From Roseiconus nitratireducens (lineage in GTDB: Bacteria > Planctomycetota > Planctomycetia > Pirellulales > Pirellulaceae), in the NCBI RefSeq assembly GCF_008629675.1, contig NZ_VWOX01000005.1, forward strand, positions 311,001 through 375,000: a stretch of 64,000 nt of DNA, written 5' to 3'. The translations under genes and the position numbers were made by a program. Below the pieces are notes generated by a model. It saw nothing but the letters and a program-made list of their open reading frames with translations, was not told the DNA's origin and did not search any database. Below, in pieces: positions 1-8,121 of the stretch. The first letter of the stretch is position 1. Every line of letters begins with the position of its first letter.

Positions 1-216
1 CAGAGAAACGCTGAGGACTCCGGCGATTCGTTCATCGGTCGTTGCCACGAAGCACCGCGCGTCACCGATCGCCCGAAAGAAGCGGGTGTAGTCGCTACCG
101 TGAGAGATGCGAAACCAGGCCGCACCGCCCAACGGGTAGCGGAACTCGGACTCGAAGTTTTCCAACGCGATGCCCAACGCCGGATCGGGATGCCCCGCCA
201 AGATTTGAACGTTCAC
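1..216 (-). CDS. GNAT-like N-acetyltransferase, N-terminal part (runs off the left edge)
   Basis: A minus-strand frame opens with GTG at 216 and stays open for 72 codons to the window edge. The GTG overlaps the stop of the BtaA-like gene by 4 bases (GTGA), so the two are translationally coupled in one operon. The visible protein includes FRISHGSDYTRFF and then CFVATTDERIAGVLSVSL. The second stretch looks like the beta-strand pair that begins a GNAT acyltransferase fold, where a residue is sensed and then 'I-x-G-V' leads into the acetyl-CoA region. The acetyl-CoA loop itself is outside the window. The GNAT family is an inference from this short stretch. Its place behind a desaturase and a lipid head-group enzyme suggests a lipid or envelope substrate, but nothing seen shows that directly. 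Confidence 0.55.
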   Translation of the reverse strand, partial: MNVQILAGHPDPALGIALENFESEFRYPLGGAAWFRISHGSDYTRFFRAIGDARCFVATTDERIAGVLSVSL

Positions 217-1376
217 GCCAACGTGCCCACGTGTAGCGAACGGTAGAAGAAACTTCGATCCAGTTGATGTAGATCAGCCGATAACCTGCGATCCCAGCGG
301 ATGTCGGTGGGAAGCGAAGGAATGTCCAGGCAGGAATTCAATTGACGGATCACAATTCGACCGCCCGGCATCAGACAACGTGCCGCGTCCAGCAACAAGG
401 CTTCGGCTTGCGATGGCGAAATCCAATCGAGAATGTTCGACAGGTGGATGAGATCGAAATAAGAATCCGGCTGTCCCCACAACACGTCGTTCATTGCACC
501 GCAACTGTAGCGAATCGGACAAATCGACCGGGTTCGCGGCTGTTCCAGCCAGGGCCAGCGGACGACGCGAAAGCGGCCCAGGAAAATTTGGTGCAGATAC
601 GGGTTCTCGCAGGCAGGTCCGCTGGCAAGTGCCGCTCGCGTTTGCTCCAAAAAATGTTCGGCGAACGGCTGACGACGGTTGGAGGTTGCTTCCGCCCCGA
701 ACAGCTTGACCAACGTCTCCAGATCCATCACCGAACGCATCGCGCGGTCCAGCGCGGTCCCCAGCGGCGTTTCCGGCGCCACCATCGCCGTCTGGCGATC
801 GACATCCCCCAGGGACATCAGCAACTCCAGCTCGTCGGCGTGTTCGGCCAACAGGTATCGCAATCTGGCAAACAGCCACTCGTAGCGGCCGCAAAAGTCG
901 GGCCCCCATTCTGCCATCAAGTCAAACGGGCCCAAGGCATCCGGTGCCAGGCCCAGTGACTGAAAACAGCTTTTCAAACGTTCCGCCCGTTGACGGACCG
1001 GCATCGGCCGATGTCCCAGCAGCGCAAGCCGACCGGCGGGCGTTGCCACGTTGAGCAAATGCAATTTCAGCTTGCACAGATCCAACTGAGCCGGATTCAG
1101 ATCCACCAGATGCAATTCCTCCAGTGGAAACTTTGACAACAGGGCGGCGGTCTCTCCGCCGGATGCGATCATCAGAACGCGTCCGCTGGGCCGTCGGCGA
1201 CGGTGTGACAGCACCATCTCCAACAAGGATTGATCGACCAGCGGATCTTCGCGGACTTGCGCGAACGCCAGTTTCAGCTTCGACGTGTCCTCAACCCAGG
1301 TGCCCCCATCGGTTTTTTGATTCGGTTTCCAAAGCACAGCTTCACCTTTGCACCTTGTCGCGTCAGGCATTCTCAA
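213..1376 (-). CDS. BtaA-like S-adenosylmethionine:diacylglycerol 3-amino-3-carboxypropyltransferase (DUF3419)
   Basis: The product, about 387 residues, has a nucleotide-binding region MIASGGETAALL (about 69-80) and VDLNPAQLDL (91-100), as in SAM-dependent enzymes. It ends in FFYRSLHVG, a C-terminal signature I associate with the DUF3419/BtaA family. In that family BtaA moves the 3-amino-3-carboxypropyl group of SAM onto diacylglycerol, the first step to betaine lipids (DGTS). No BtaB N-methyltransferase is visible, so a betaine lipid end product is inference; a different aminocarboxypropyl lipid is possible. The gene lies 12 bases after the desaturase. A GAGG site is 10 bases before a TTG at 1376; an ATG at 1370 is the alternative start. 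Family call good, exact substrate uncertain. Confidence 0.75.
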   Translation of the reverse strand: MRMPDATRCKGEAVLWKPNQKTDGGTWVEDTSKLKLAFAQVREDPLVDQSLLEMVLSHRRRRPSGRVLMIASGGETAALLSKFPLEELHLVDLNPAQLDLCKLKLHLLNVATPAGRLALLGHRPMPVRQRAERLKSCFQSLGLAPDALGPFDLMAEWGPDFCGRYEWLFARLRYLLAEHADELELLMSLGDVDRQTAMVAPETPLGTALDRAMRSVMDLETLVKLFGAEATSNRRQPFAEHFLEQTRAALASGPACENPYLHQIFLGRFRVVRWPWLEQPRTRSICPIRYSCGAMNDVLWGQPDSYFDLIHLSNILDWISPSQAEALLLDAARCLMPGGRIVIRQLNSCLDIPSLPTDIRWDRRLSADLHQLDRSFFYRSLHVGTLA

Positions 1377-1388
1377 TGTTGAATATCC

Positions 1389-2339
1389 TCAATCACGACT
1401 TCCGAAGGGACTGCGTTGCAAGCTCTTGCGAGTGAATTCGACAACGAATTGAAAGTAGGAATCGATCATCGGCGCGTGGCGGTCGACCAGCTGATCCTCG
1501 ACCGCCAAGTGCAGTCGTCGCAGGTTGTACCAAGGCACACGCGGGAACAGGTGGTGCTCCAAGTGGTAATTCTCGTTGCACATGAAAAACTCTGTCAGGC
1601 GGTTCGTCAAAATGGAACGCGTCCCGCGGACCGGGTCGTCCGGTTGCTCCAAAAACGTGTGCTGACTCATCCCGCGAATATTGACCATCGTGTTGATAAA
1701 CAGCATGGGAATCAGCCAGACGTGCAATAGCGCCGTCGGCGCGATCAACAGGACCGCAGCGACCGCCACCGCCAGCACCAGAAACACCTCGAAGACAATC
1801 CAACGCCGATCACTTGGGTTTCCCTGCCGATATCCCAAAATGGGGATCATCGTCACATAAATCGGGTATCCGATCAGCAGACGTAGCCAGTGCATCGCGA
1901 ATACCAACCACGACCATCGGCTGTAGTTTTCGTAGTGATCCGGATCGCCCGCGTCCCCCAGGTGCTTGTGATGCTGCAGGTGCAACACCTTGTAAGCGGA
2001 ATAATTCTGTAGTACCGGAATCGCACACAGAATTCCCAGCCAGCGGTTCAGGCTCCGATTCGGTGACAGCACCCCATGCACCGCTTCGTGTGTCAACAGG
2101 CTGATTCCGTGCAGCGATGCGGCCGCCAACACGTAGAAGGGCAACGCGGCCACCATTCGCCCCGGGAGCCATGCAACCGCCTGCTGGATCCACAGGATGG
2201 CGGCGCCGCTGAGAACGTACGTCACGACAAAGACGGTCGCGCGCGTCGCAGACTGGTTGGTGTGCGTCTGCAATTGTTCCAGCAATGCCGTCTGGATTTG
2301 GATTCCGTGCGAAACGGACGTTGGTTCAGAATGATTCAC
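1389..2339 (-). CDS. membrane fatty-acid desaturase family protein
   Basis: A 316-residue integral membrane protein with the three histidine boxes of the di-iron desaturase/hydroxylase superfamily: HEAVH at 84-88, HLQHHKH at 120-126 and HLEHH at 259-263, plus a QHTF element near 226. Hydrophobic pairs lie before box 1, between boxes 2 and 3 and at about 186-218, giving the usual inside-facing arrangement of the boxes. The family inserts double bonds into acyl chains or hydroxylates or ketolates lipids; the exact substrate cannot be read. It is the first gene of a three-gene operon with the BtaA-like and GNAT genes, pointing to membrane-lipid tailoring. The 221 bases upstream (2340-2560) hold no gene and should contain its promoter. 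Confidence 0.88.
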   Translation of the reverse strand: MNHSEPTSVSHGIQIQTALLEQLQTHTNQSATRATVFVVTYVLSGAAILWIQQAVAWLPGRMVAALPFYVLAAASLHGISLLTHEAVHGVLSPNRSLNRWLGILCAIPVLQNYSAYKVLHLQHHKHLGDAGDPDHYENYSRWSWLVFAMHWLRLLIGYPIYVTMIPILGYRQGNPSDRRWIVFEVFLVLAVAVAAVLLIAPTALLHVWLIPMLFINTMVNIRGMSQHTFLEQPDDPVRGTRSILTNRLTEFFMCNENYHLEHHLFPRVPWYNLRRLHLAVEDQLVDRHAPMIDSYFQFVVEFTRKSLQRSPFGSRD

Positions 2340-2560
2340 GATTGCATCCCGGCCAATGAACCAAAAAATCGGACGTTCTGGCTGACTTCGGCCACTTCTT
2401 GTGCCGCCCCATTTGCTAGGGAGCCCGCTGACGCCCGAACTTATCTACCTTTCTCTTGATTTTGACAGATTTTTGACACCCCGAGGGAGTCCGCTGCAAC
2501 GCGGTGAAGAATCTGGCGGATTTGGAGAGCGCAGCCGCTGATTGGGACGCCACCGGTCCG

Positions 2561-4282
2561 TCACGGCCGGGTCGCCGTCAGGTCGGCATCCGGGGCCGGC
2601 AAATCCATGGTTTTCGCAATCGTCGGCTGCTGCTTCTGAGACTCGCCACGCGTGATTTCACTGTCAAAGGTCAGCGACTGGGGATTGTGTTGCAGCCACC
2701 ATTGCCGCGCGTCTTCCGGCGTCCACCGTCCCGCATCCGCACAGTTGGCCAGAGCATCCCGCAGTTGCGTCACGTCGGAATAACGTGACTCCGGCTTTTT
2801 TTCCAAGCACCGTCGGAGCACCGCCTCCAAGTCGCTGGGAACATCATCATTCCAATCCTTCATTGCCGGCACCGGCGCGGTCCGATGCTGCAACAAGACC
2901 TTGGAAATCGAATCGTCGACAAACGGCGGTCGACCAGTCAATAAAAAGAAGCCCACCGCGCCCAACGAATAGATGTCCACCCGACAATCAACGCCATCAT
3001 AGGACAGCGCCTGCTCGGGTGACATGTAGGCCGGTGTTCCTGCAAACCCGTTGCCGGAGCCGCTGCCCGAGGCGGTTTGGCGAACCAGTCCAAAATCCAG
3101 CAGCTTTCCCACGTCAAACACGCCGCCCCGCTCGGCGGCGAAGATGTTTCCGGGCTTGATGTCGCGGTGAACCAATCCCCGGCCGTGAGCCTCCTGCAAC
3201 GCATCGCACATTTGCATCAGAAAATGCACGCAGCGTGACGGGGGAAGCGTGCCGAAACGCTGCACGATCTTTTGCAGATCCGCACCGGGCAACAGCTCCA
3301 TCACGTAAAAAAAGGTGCCGTCTTCGGTTCGCCCGTAGTCGTAAACCTCGATCGAGTTCCAATGGGACAGCAGCGCCGTCGATTGCACCTCTTGCTCAAA
3401 CCGTTCGATCACCGATTCGCTGACACCAGAACCCGCTTGCACCAATTTGATGGCGCACGGGCGTTTGAGCATCCGGTGCTCGGCAAGGTACACGGCGCCC
3501 ATTCCGCCCGTGCCCAACAATTCTTTCAACACGTACTGCCCCAATTGCTTTGCCTGGAATGCTTCTTGACGCACACCATGGATCACGTGGCTTCCGTAGA
3601 TCGCAATGCCGGCTGCGACCAGGGTCTCTGGGATTGGCTTGTTCCACTGGACCGATTGGCTGATCGCTGCCACATCTGGATTGAACGACTGCAAAACCAG
3701 ACGCAACGCGAGGGGCACTAGAGAAACGGGCAGCAGGACGATGCAGGCCCGCCGCCAAGTGTTGGGAATGAACAACCCGTACGTCAGGATCGCCAGACAA
3801 AACAGAGTCAATGAGAACTGGGAAGCGATCAGGGACTCTCCGACATCGCCCGCCGCGGCGGAACTTTCGATTCGGATCCACGACAGGATCGAAATCTGCA
3901 CGATGATTGCCAGGAAGCAAGTCAGTTCGATCCATCGCAGCGGGCGGATTGAAAGCTTGCGACCGCTGCGCAGCAAGAGAAACGCCGTCAACAGGACCGC
4001 CAAGACGGAAACCCGCATGGGCGTCATCGACAATCCGCCGTGGATCGTTGACAACAGCCCCAACACTACCAACACCAAACTGATTGCGGTGTAGGCCGTC
4101 AGGCGTCGTCGCAACAGCCGTGCCGTTTCAGTGGTGAAGCCACTGACGCCGGACAATTCGAATCCGATCTGCGGCGATGCCTGAACCGCCCCATCCCCGC
4201 GCGAGTTCGCCGACACTGGATTTGCCGCCCCGCGACCGTGCGAACTGTCAATCGTCGGTGCGGGCTCGGGGACGTGGCTCAT
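2561..4282 (-). CDS. Ser/Thr protein kinase with N-terminal membrane domain
   Basis: The product has about 573 residues from an ATG at 4282; an in-frame TTG at 4306 is less likely. A polar N-terminus is followed by about six hydrophobic segments (residues 60-235) and then a complete PknB-type kinase domain. That domain has glycine loop LGTGGMGAVY (256-265), ATP lysine in AIK (279), HRDIKPGN (372-379), DFG (396-398) and a SPEQ activation-segment end. All catalytic residues are present, so it should be active and cytoplasmic. The order, membrane domain first and kinase last, is the reverse of the usual PknB layout with an N-terminal kinase. A short tail of about 60 residues follows the kinase. 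Target unknown. It lies about 175 bases downstream of the PAP2 gene on the same strand. Confidence 0.9.
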   Translation of the reverse strand: MSHVPEPAPTIDSSHGRGAANPVSANSRGDGAVQASPQIGFELSGVSGFTTETARLLRRRLTAYTAISLVLVVLGLLSTIHGGLSMTPMRVSVLAVLLTAFLLLRSGRKLSIRPLRWIELTCFLAIIVQISILSWIRIESSAAAGDVGESLIASQFSLTLFCLAILTYGLFIPNTWRRACIVLLPVSLVPLALRLVLQSFNPDVAAISQSVQWNKPIPETLVAAGIAIYGSHVIHGVRQEAFQAKQLGQYVLKELLGTGGMGAVYLAEHRMLKRPCAIKLVQAGSGVSESVIERFEQEVQSTALLSHWNSIEVYDYGRTEDGTFFYVMELLPGADLQKIVQRFGTLPPSRCVHFLMQMCDALQEAHGRGLVHRDIKPGNIFAAERGGVFDVGKLLDFGLVRQTASGSGSGNGFAGTPAYMSPEQALSYDGVDCRVDIYSLGAVGFFLLTGRPPFVDDSISKVLLQHRTAPVPAMKDWNDDVPSDLEAVLRRCLEKKPESRYSDVTQLRDALANCADAGRWTPEDARQWWLQHNPQSLTFDSEITRGESQKQQPTIAKTMDLPAPDADLTATRP

Positions 4283-4456
4283 GGAGTTGATTTCGGCGAG
4301 AAACAAAGCGAGGCAACGAAGCGGTGCGTCGGGAGGGCCAAAGGACCGGGGCGCACCAACCGCGGCGGATTCAAACCGGCAGAGACACTTGCCATCTCCA
4401 CCCCCGCGTCCTGCGTCGATTTCAAGGTCGCTCGGGCCGGTCCCAACCGCACCCCT

Positions 4457-5161
4457 TCAGCCGCCCCGCGATGCAAATGGCGGTCCATTTCCACTACCGT
4501 CCGCGGCGTGCTGCTTTGGCGCCAGCTTGACGTACCGCGAAACCGCAAACGCTAGAGTGTAACCGGCGATCAAATCGGCCAGGTGGTGCTGATAAGTCAG
4601 CCAGGCGGAAAGGGCGATTCCGGCCGCCCACAGGTGGAAAAACACGCCGACTTTGCGATCGCAGCGATACACCGCCGTGGCGCAAAGCACCGCGTACGCC
4701 ACGTGCAGCGAAGGCAACAGGTTGTAGGTCAAGTTGACGTGATCCGCCCACTGAAATGCCCCGGCATACCAGCCAGAGACGTTTGGGACTTCAAACGCCA
4801 ATTGGCTGGGCACCGCCAAAAAGCACAAGCCCGCCACCACCGTGGTCCAGATCATTTGGACCACGAACCGATCCAGCGAGCGCTTGCTGCGCAGCAGGAA
4901 CGGAATCACGGCAAACATGACATAGATGGAGGAGTATCCCAGGGTGAGCTCGGGAATGAAGGGGAGTGACTGTTCGCACGGCAGGTCGACACGAACCCGT
5001 CTGCGGTGCAGCGACGTCAAGTAATCGGCGCCTCCGTACACGACCAGGAACAACGCCAGCAAGCCGATCGCTGAAACCACCGCTCGCAAAAACTGCCAGC
5101 CGGAGGGCAGCGCCAGCAGCGGTGCTTGGGAACAAACCGTCCGATCGATCCCTTCATCCAC
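4457..5161 (-). CDS. PAP2-superfamily membrane phosphatase or transferase
   Basis: A 234-residue protein with about six hydrophobic segments. It carries the acid phosphatase signatures PSLHVAY (150-156) and TYQHHLADLIAG (189-200), which supply the catalytic histidines and aspartate of the PAP2 fold; the first motif (KxxxxxxRP) is not obvious. The form of these two motifs resembles the inositolphosphotransferase / Aur1-like branch more than classic phosphatidate phosphatases. Substrate is probably a lipid phosphate or polyprenyl phosphate, by family only. The start is a GTG at 5161, read as GTG-GAT-GAA, with only a weak purine-rich site ahead. It sits between two kinase genes on the same strand; a link to kinase signalling is possible but not shown. 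Confidence 0.8.
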   Translation of the reverse strand: MDEGIDRTVCSQAPLLALPSGWQFLRAVVSAIGLLALFLVVYGGADYLTSLHRRRVRVDLPCEQSLPFIPELTLGYSSIYVMFAVIPFLLRSKRSLDRFVVQMIWTTVVAGLCFLAVPSQLAFEVPNVSGWYAGAFQWADHVNLTYNLLPSLHVAYAVLCATAVYRCDRKVGVFFHLWAAGIALSAWLTYQHHLADLIAGYTLAFAVSRYVKLAPKQHAADGSGNGPPFASRGG

Positions 5162-5260
5162 TCAGTCGAACTCTCTCTGTCATGGTCATTGGATCTGATG
5201 CACTGCTAGATCGGGTGCACTGCGATCAACCAGGCGACCGCGTCAATCCCATCACGCCGG

Positions 5261-7843
5261 TCAGCGGAACTCGCGTTCTTCACCAAAAATGACGCCCGGC
5301 AAGTAGATCACCAGTCCGATCAGCGCCGCAACCATCCAGGCAGCGACGGGTCCCACTGCGGGAACTCCCAAAGCCGGTCCAAACAAAATCACCAGCGTGG
5401 CGACCACCGCAAAGGGAGTCATCCGCCATCCGGAAACGAAGGCGGAAAAACACAACAACACGCCCGCAATTCCAATCGACCAGACATTGGTTGTTCCGCC
5501 GAAGGCATCGGCCTGGGCATCGGTGGAAAGCGTTTGCAAATCCAAGTCGCCCTGATGCACCCGTGACACGACTTCCTGGCTGAGCAATCCGGTCGACTGG
5601 GCGGCCAGCGAAAACGTCAGCAGAAGCAGCGAACCGACCAGCATCCGCGTGTAGCCGGAGAACGCAAACTTGACCGCAGCGTAGCGGTCGCGAGGTCGCA
5701 CGTATTTGCCGCTCCGAGCGTCGGCCAGCATCGCCTTGATCCGCTGTCGTTTGGCGTCGGCTGCAACGCGATCGTCTCGACCGGACGTGTCGGTCACGTA
5801 GCGAGCCGATTCCATCAACGCCGAAGCCATCTGCCATGCCTGCTGGCGTGCTTCGGCTTGACTGATCCCCTGGCTGACCAACGAACGTTGCTCAATCTTT
5901 GCCAATTCGCGCTGTGTCTTTGCCTTTCGCTTTCGTTCGATCTTGGTGGCCAACTTTCGGCAAATGCGATCTCGCAAGGTGCTCGCCTGGGTCGGCCCGG
6001 TGAACGTGTTGTCCAGCGTCAGTCGACGCCGCATTTCCGCCATGGCCGAATACCCGAACAGCGCCTCGTACGTGGGCCGCCAATCGCCGCCGGCGTAGCG
6101 TGCCAGAAAATCTCTCAACCCGCTCTCCTCGGCCCCATCGATGCGAAGGTCTCGAACAAACTTCTTGACTCCCTCCAGATCCGCTCGGCCGGCCTGCTCG
6201 GAAGCAACCGAAATGCCGAAGTGGTAGGCGGTACCGAGCACGAAGCCGATCACCACACCGGCCAAAGTCCCCAGCGTCAAACCGCTGACCAGTATGACCG
6301 CCACTGCGACGATCAATCCGAACGCACCGACCGCCAACTCGAACCACCCCAGCAATCCGATCCATCGACGCAAGTGCTCGACCGTTGGGCTGGCATGCGC
6401 AGCAAGCGTCCAGACCAAAGCCGTTGTGCAAGCCGCGACGAAGATGGACGGTCCGAACAGAATCCAGCGCACTGAAAACAGAGGACATAGCACCATCAGC
6501 ACCACGGCGGCGGACGCTAACGCGTACACCAACACGTCCGTGGCCCGTTTGGCCTGCTGCGTCTTGGCGTAGGCGGACGAAAGTTTCTCCCATCGATCGG
6601 CCTGCTCCCGCGTGGGAGTGAACCCGGTGAGCGCTTCCACGCCCAGGTAGTCTTGCAGGTCATCGATCATCTCCGCCAGCGCCGCGTATCGATCGGCCGG
6701 TCGTTTTTCCATGGCCCGCGCGACGATCGCGCTAAGCTCCTCCGGAATCTTTGCGTCGGCTTGCGACAATTTCGGCAACGGAGCCTTGGCGTGCTGGCGA
6801 GCGACCTGGGAAAGATCACTGCCTTCGTAGGGTGGGCGTCCGGTCAGCAGGAAAAACAAACTGCAACCCAGCGAATAGATGTCGGCGCGATGATCGACGG
6901 TCGATGCGTCGGCGGTCTGCTCGGGCGCCATGTAGGCCGGCGTGCCGACCGCGGTTCCCTGAATGGTGACCTGCGTTCCGCTCTCGATCCCGTGGCGTGG
7001 ATCCGGTCCGACGACGAATTGCGGGTCCGCCATGTCTGGGACCTTGACCAATCCCAAGTCCGCGACTTTGACGACGCCATCTTCGCTTAGCAGCAGGTTC
7101 CCCGGCTTGATGTCACGATGAACCATCCCGTTGCGATGGGCAAACTGCAACCCCCGAGCGGCCTGCAGGATGTACGTTGCCGCCAGCTTCGGATCCAGCC
7201 GCCCTTTGTCACGCACCAGATCGGCCAGAGAACCGCCCCGCACCCACTCCATGCTGAAGTAGTGTTGACCGCTGTCTTCTCCAAAGTCGTAGATCTGAAC
7301 CACGTTGTGGTGCGAAAGTTGCGCCGCCGCATAGGCCTCCCGGGTGAAGCGAGCCAACGACGCCGGGTTCTCGGCCAACCGCCCCCGGATGGTCTTCAGC
7401 GCAACATCGCGATCCAACGAAATCTGCTTGGCCTGGTACACGGCGCCCATCGCGCCGCGGCCGAGCATTCGAATGATGCGGTAACCTCCCAACTTCGCCG
7501 GAATCGGTGCCAGGTCAGACGAACCGTCCTCTTCGCCGTCGCGATCGGACACCGATCGCGGTCGCAGCTGCCCGTCCGGCGCCCCATCCACTTCGGACGG
7601 TCGTGACGCGGCCACACCGGACGGATCGCCGACCGTTGCCGCACGGGTTTTCATCGCGGCATCTTCGCTGCGTCCGGTCACGGTCGGCTGCTTCGGCGAT
7701 TCAATGTGCAATCGCGGTTTCGATTGATCCGACAAGTCGATCACGAACCGCTTGCCACAGCGTTTGCAAGTCAGCCGAAATCGACCGGGCTTGACCGCCC
7801 CCAGCTGGAGCTTTGCCGAACAGTGGGGACATTCGATCTGCAT
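5261..7843 (-). CDS. Ser/Thr protein kinase with N-terminal zinc ribbon and C-terminal membrane region
   Basis: An 860-residue protein. Residues 5-29 hold two CxxC pairs (C5, C8, C26, C29), like the MJ0042-type zinc ribbon at the start of many planctomycete proteins. A charged linker leads to a PknB-type kinase: LGRGAMG (127-133), ATP lysine K150, HRDIKPGN (242-249) and DLG instead of DFG (262-264); the metal-binding Asp is kept, so activity is expected. Two clusters of hydrophobic segments follow (about 435-560 and 730-855), separated by a charged, helix-rich stretch. This is the common planctomycete PknB plan and the opposite of the kinase at 2561-4282. The ATG at 7843 sits directly beside a 16-bp tandem repeat. 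Confidence 0.9.
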   Translation of the reverse strand: MQIECPHCSAKLQLGAVKPGRFRLTCKRCGKRFVIDLSDQSKPRLHIESPKQPTVTGRSEDAAMKTRAATVGDPSGVAASRPSEVDGAPDGQLRPRSVSDRDGEEDGSSDLAPIPAKLGGYRIIRMLGRGAMGAVYQAKQISLDRDVALKTIRGRLAENPASLARFTREAYAAAQLSHHNVVQIYDFGEDSGQHYFSMEWVRGGSLADLVRDKGRLDPKLAATYILQAARGLQFAHRNGMVHRDIKPGNLLLSEDGVVKVADLGLVKVPDMADPQFVVGPDPRHGIESGTQVTIQGTAVGTPAYMAPEQTADASTVDHRADIYSLGCSLFFLLTGRPPYEGSDLSQVARQHAKAPLPKLSQADAKIPEELSAIVARAMEKRPADRYAALAEMIDDLQDYLGVEALTGFTPTREQADRWEKLSSAYAKTQQAKRATDVLVYALASAAVVLMVLCPLFSVRWILFGPSIFVAACTTALVWTLAAHASPTVEHLRRWIGLLGWFELAVGAFGLIVAVAVILVSGLTLGTLAGVVIGFVLGTAYHFGISVASEQAGRADLEGVKKFVRDLRIDGAEESGLRDFLARYAGGDWRPTYEALFGYSAMAEMRRRLTLDNTFTGPTQASTLRDRICRKLATKIERKRKAKTQRELAKIEQRSLVSQGISQAEARQQAWQMASALMESARYVTDTSGRDDRVAADAKRQRIKAMLADARSGKYVRPRDRYAAVKFAFSGYTRMLVGSLLLLTFSLAAQSTGLLSQEVVSRVHQGDLDLQTLSTDAQADAFGGTTNVWSIGIAGVLLCFSAFVSGWRMTPFAVVATLVILFGPALGVPAVGPVAAWMVAALIGLVIYLPGVIFGEEREFR

Positions 7844-7847
7844 CGAT

Positions 7848-7889
7848 GGGCGGGCGATCTGAGGGGCGGGCGATCTGAGGGGCGATCAG
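7848..7889. repeat. 16-bp tandem repeat just upstream of a kinase start codon
   Basis: GGGCGGGCGATCTGAG occurs twice head to tail (7848-7863 and 7864-7879) and a third, shortened copy follows to 7889. It begins only 5 bases 5' of the kinase ATG (minus strand, 7843), exactly where a ribosome-binding site would lie. The rest of the 278-base gap up to trpE at 8122 holds no gene and no other structure I can see. Confidence 0.8.
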
Positions 7890-8121
7890 AGACAACGAGG
7901 TGAGCGGTGAAACAGGGACAACTCCCATGATACCGGATGACCTTCGCACGGTTCGATCCGCATTGCGGTCGCGATCCCCGCCGCAGCGTGAAAATCGTCG
8001 CACACCCGCCGCGGCGGCTTAAATCGGAGGCGTCCAGCAAAGCAACTCCCGATCCGCTGTCGGCCGCCCTGCAACGGTTGAAGGTTATTGGCGGGCACTC
8101 GGCGAATCAGAAGGGGCGAGT

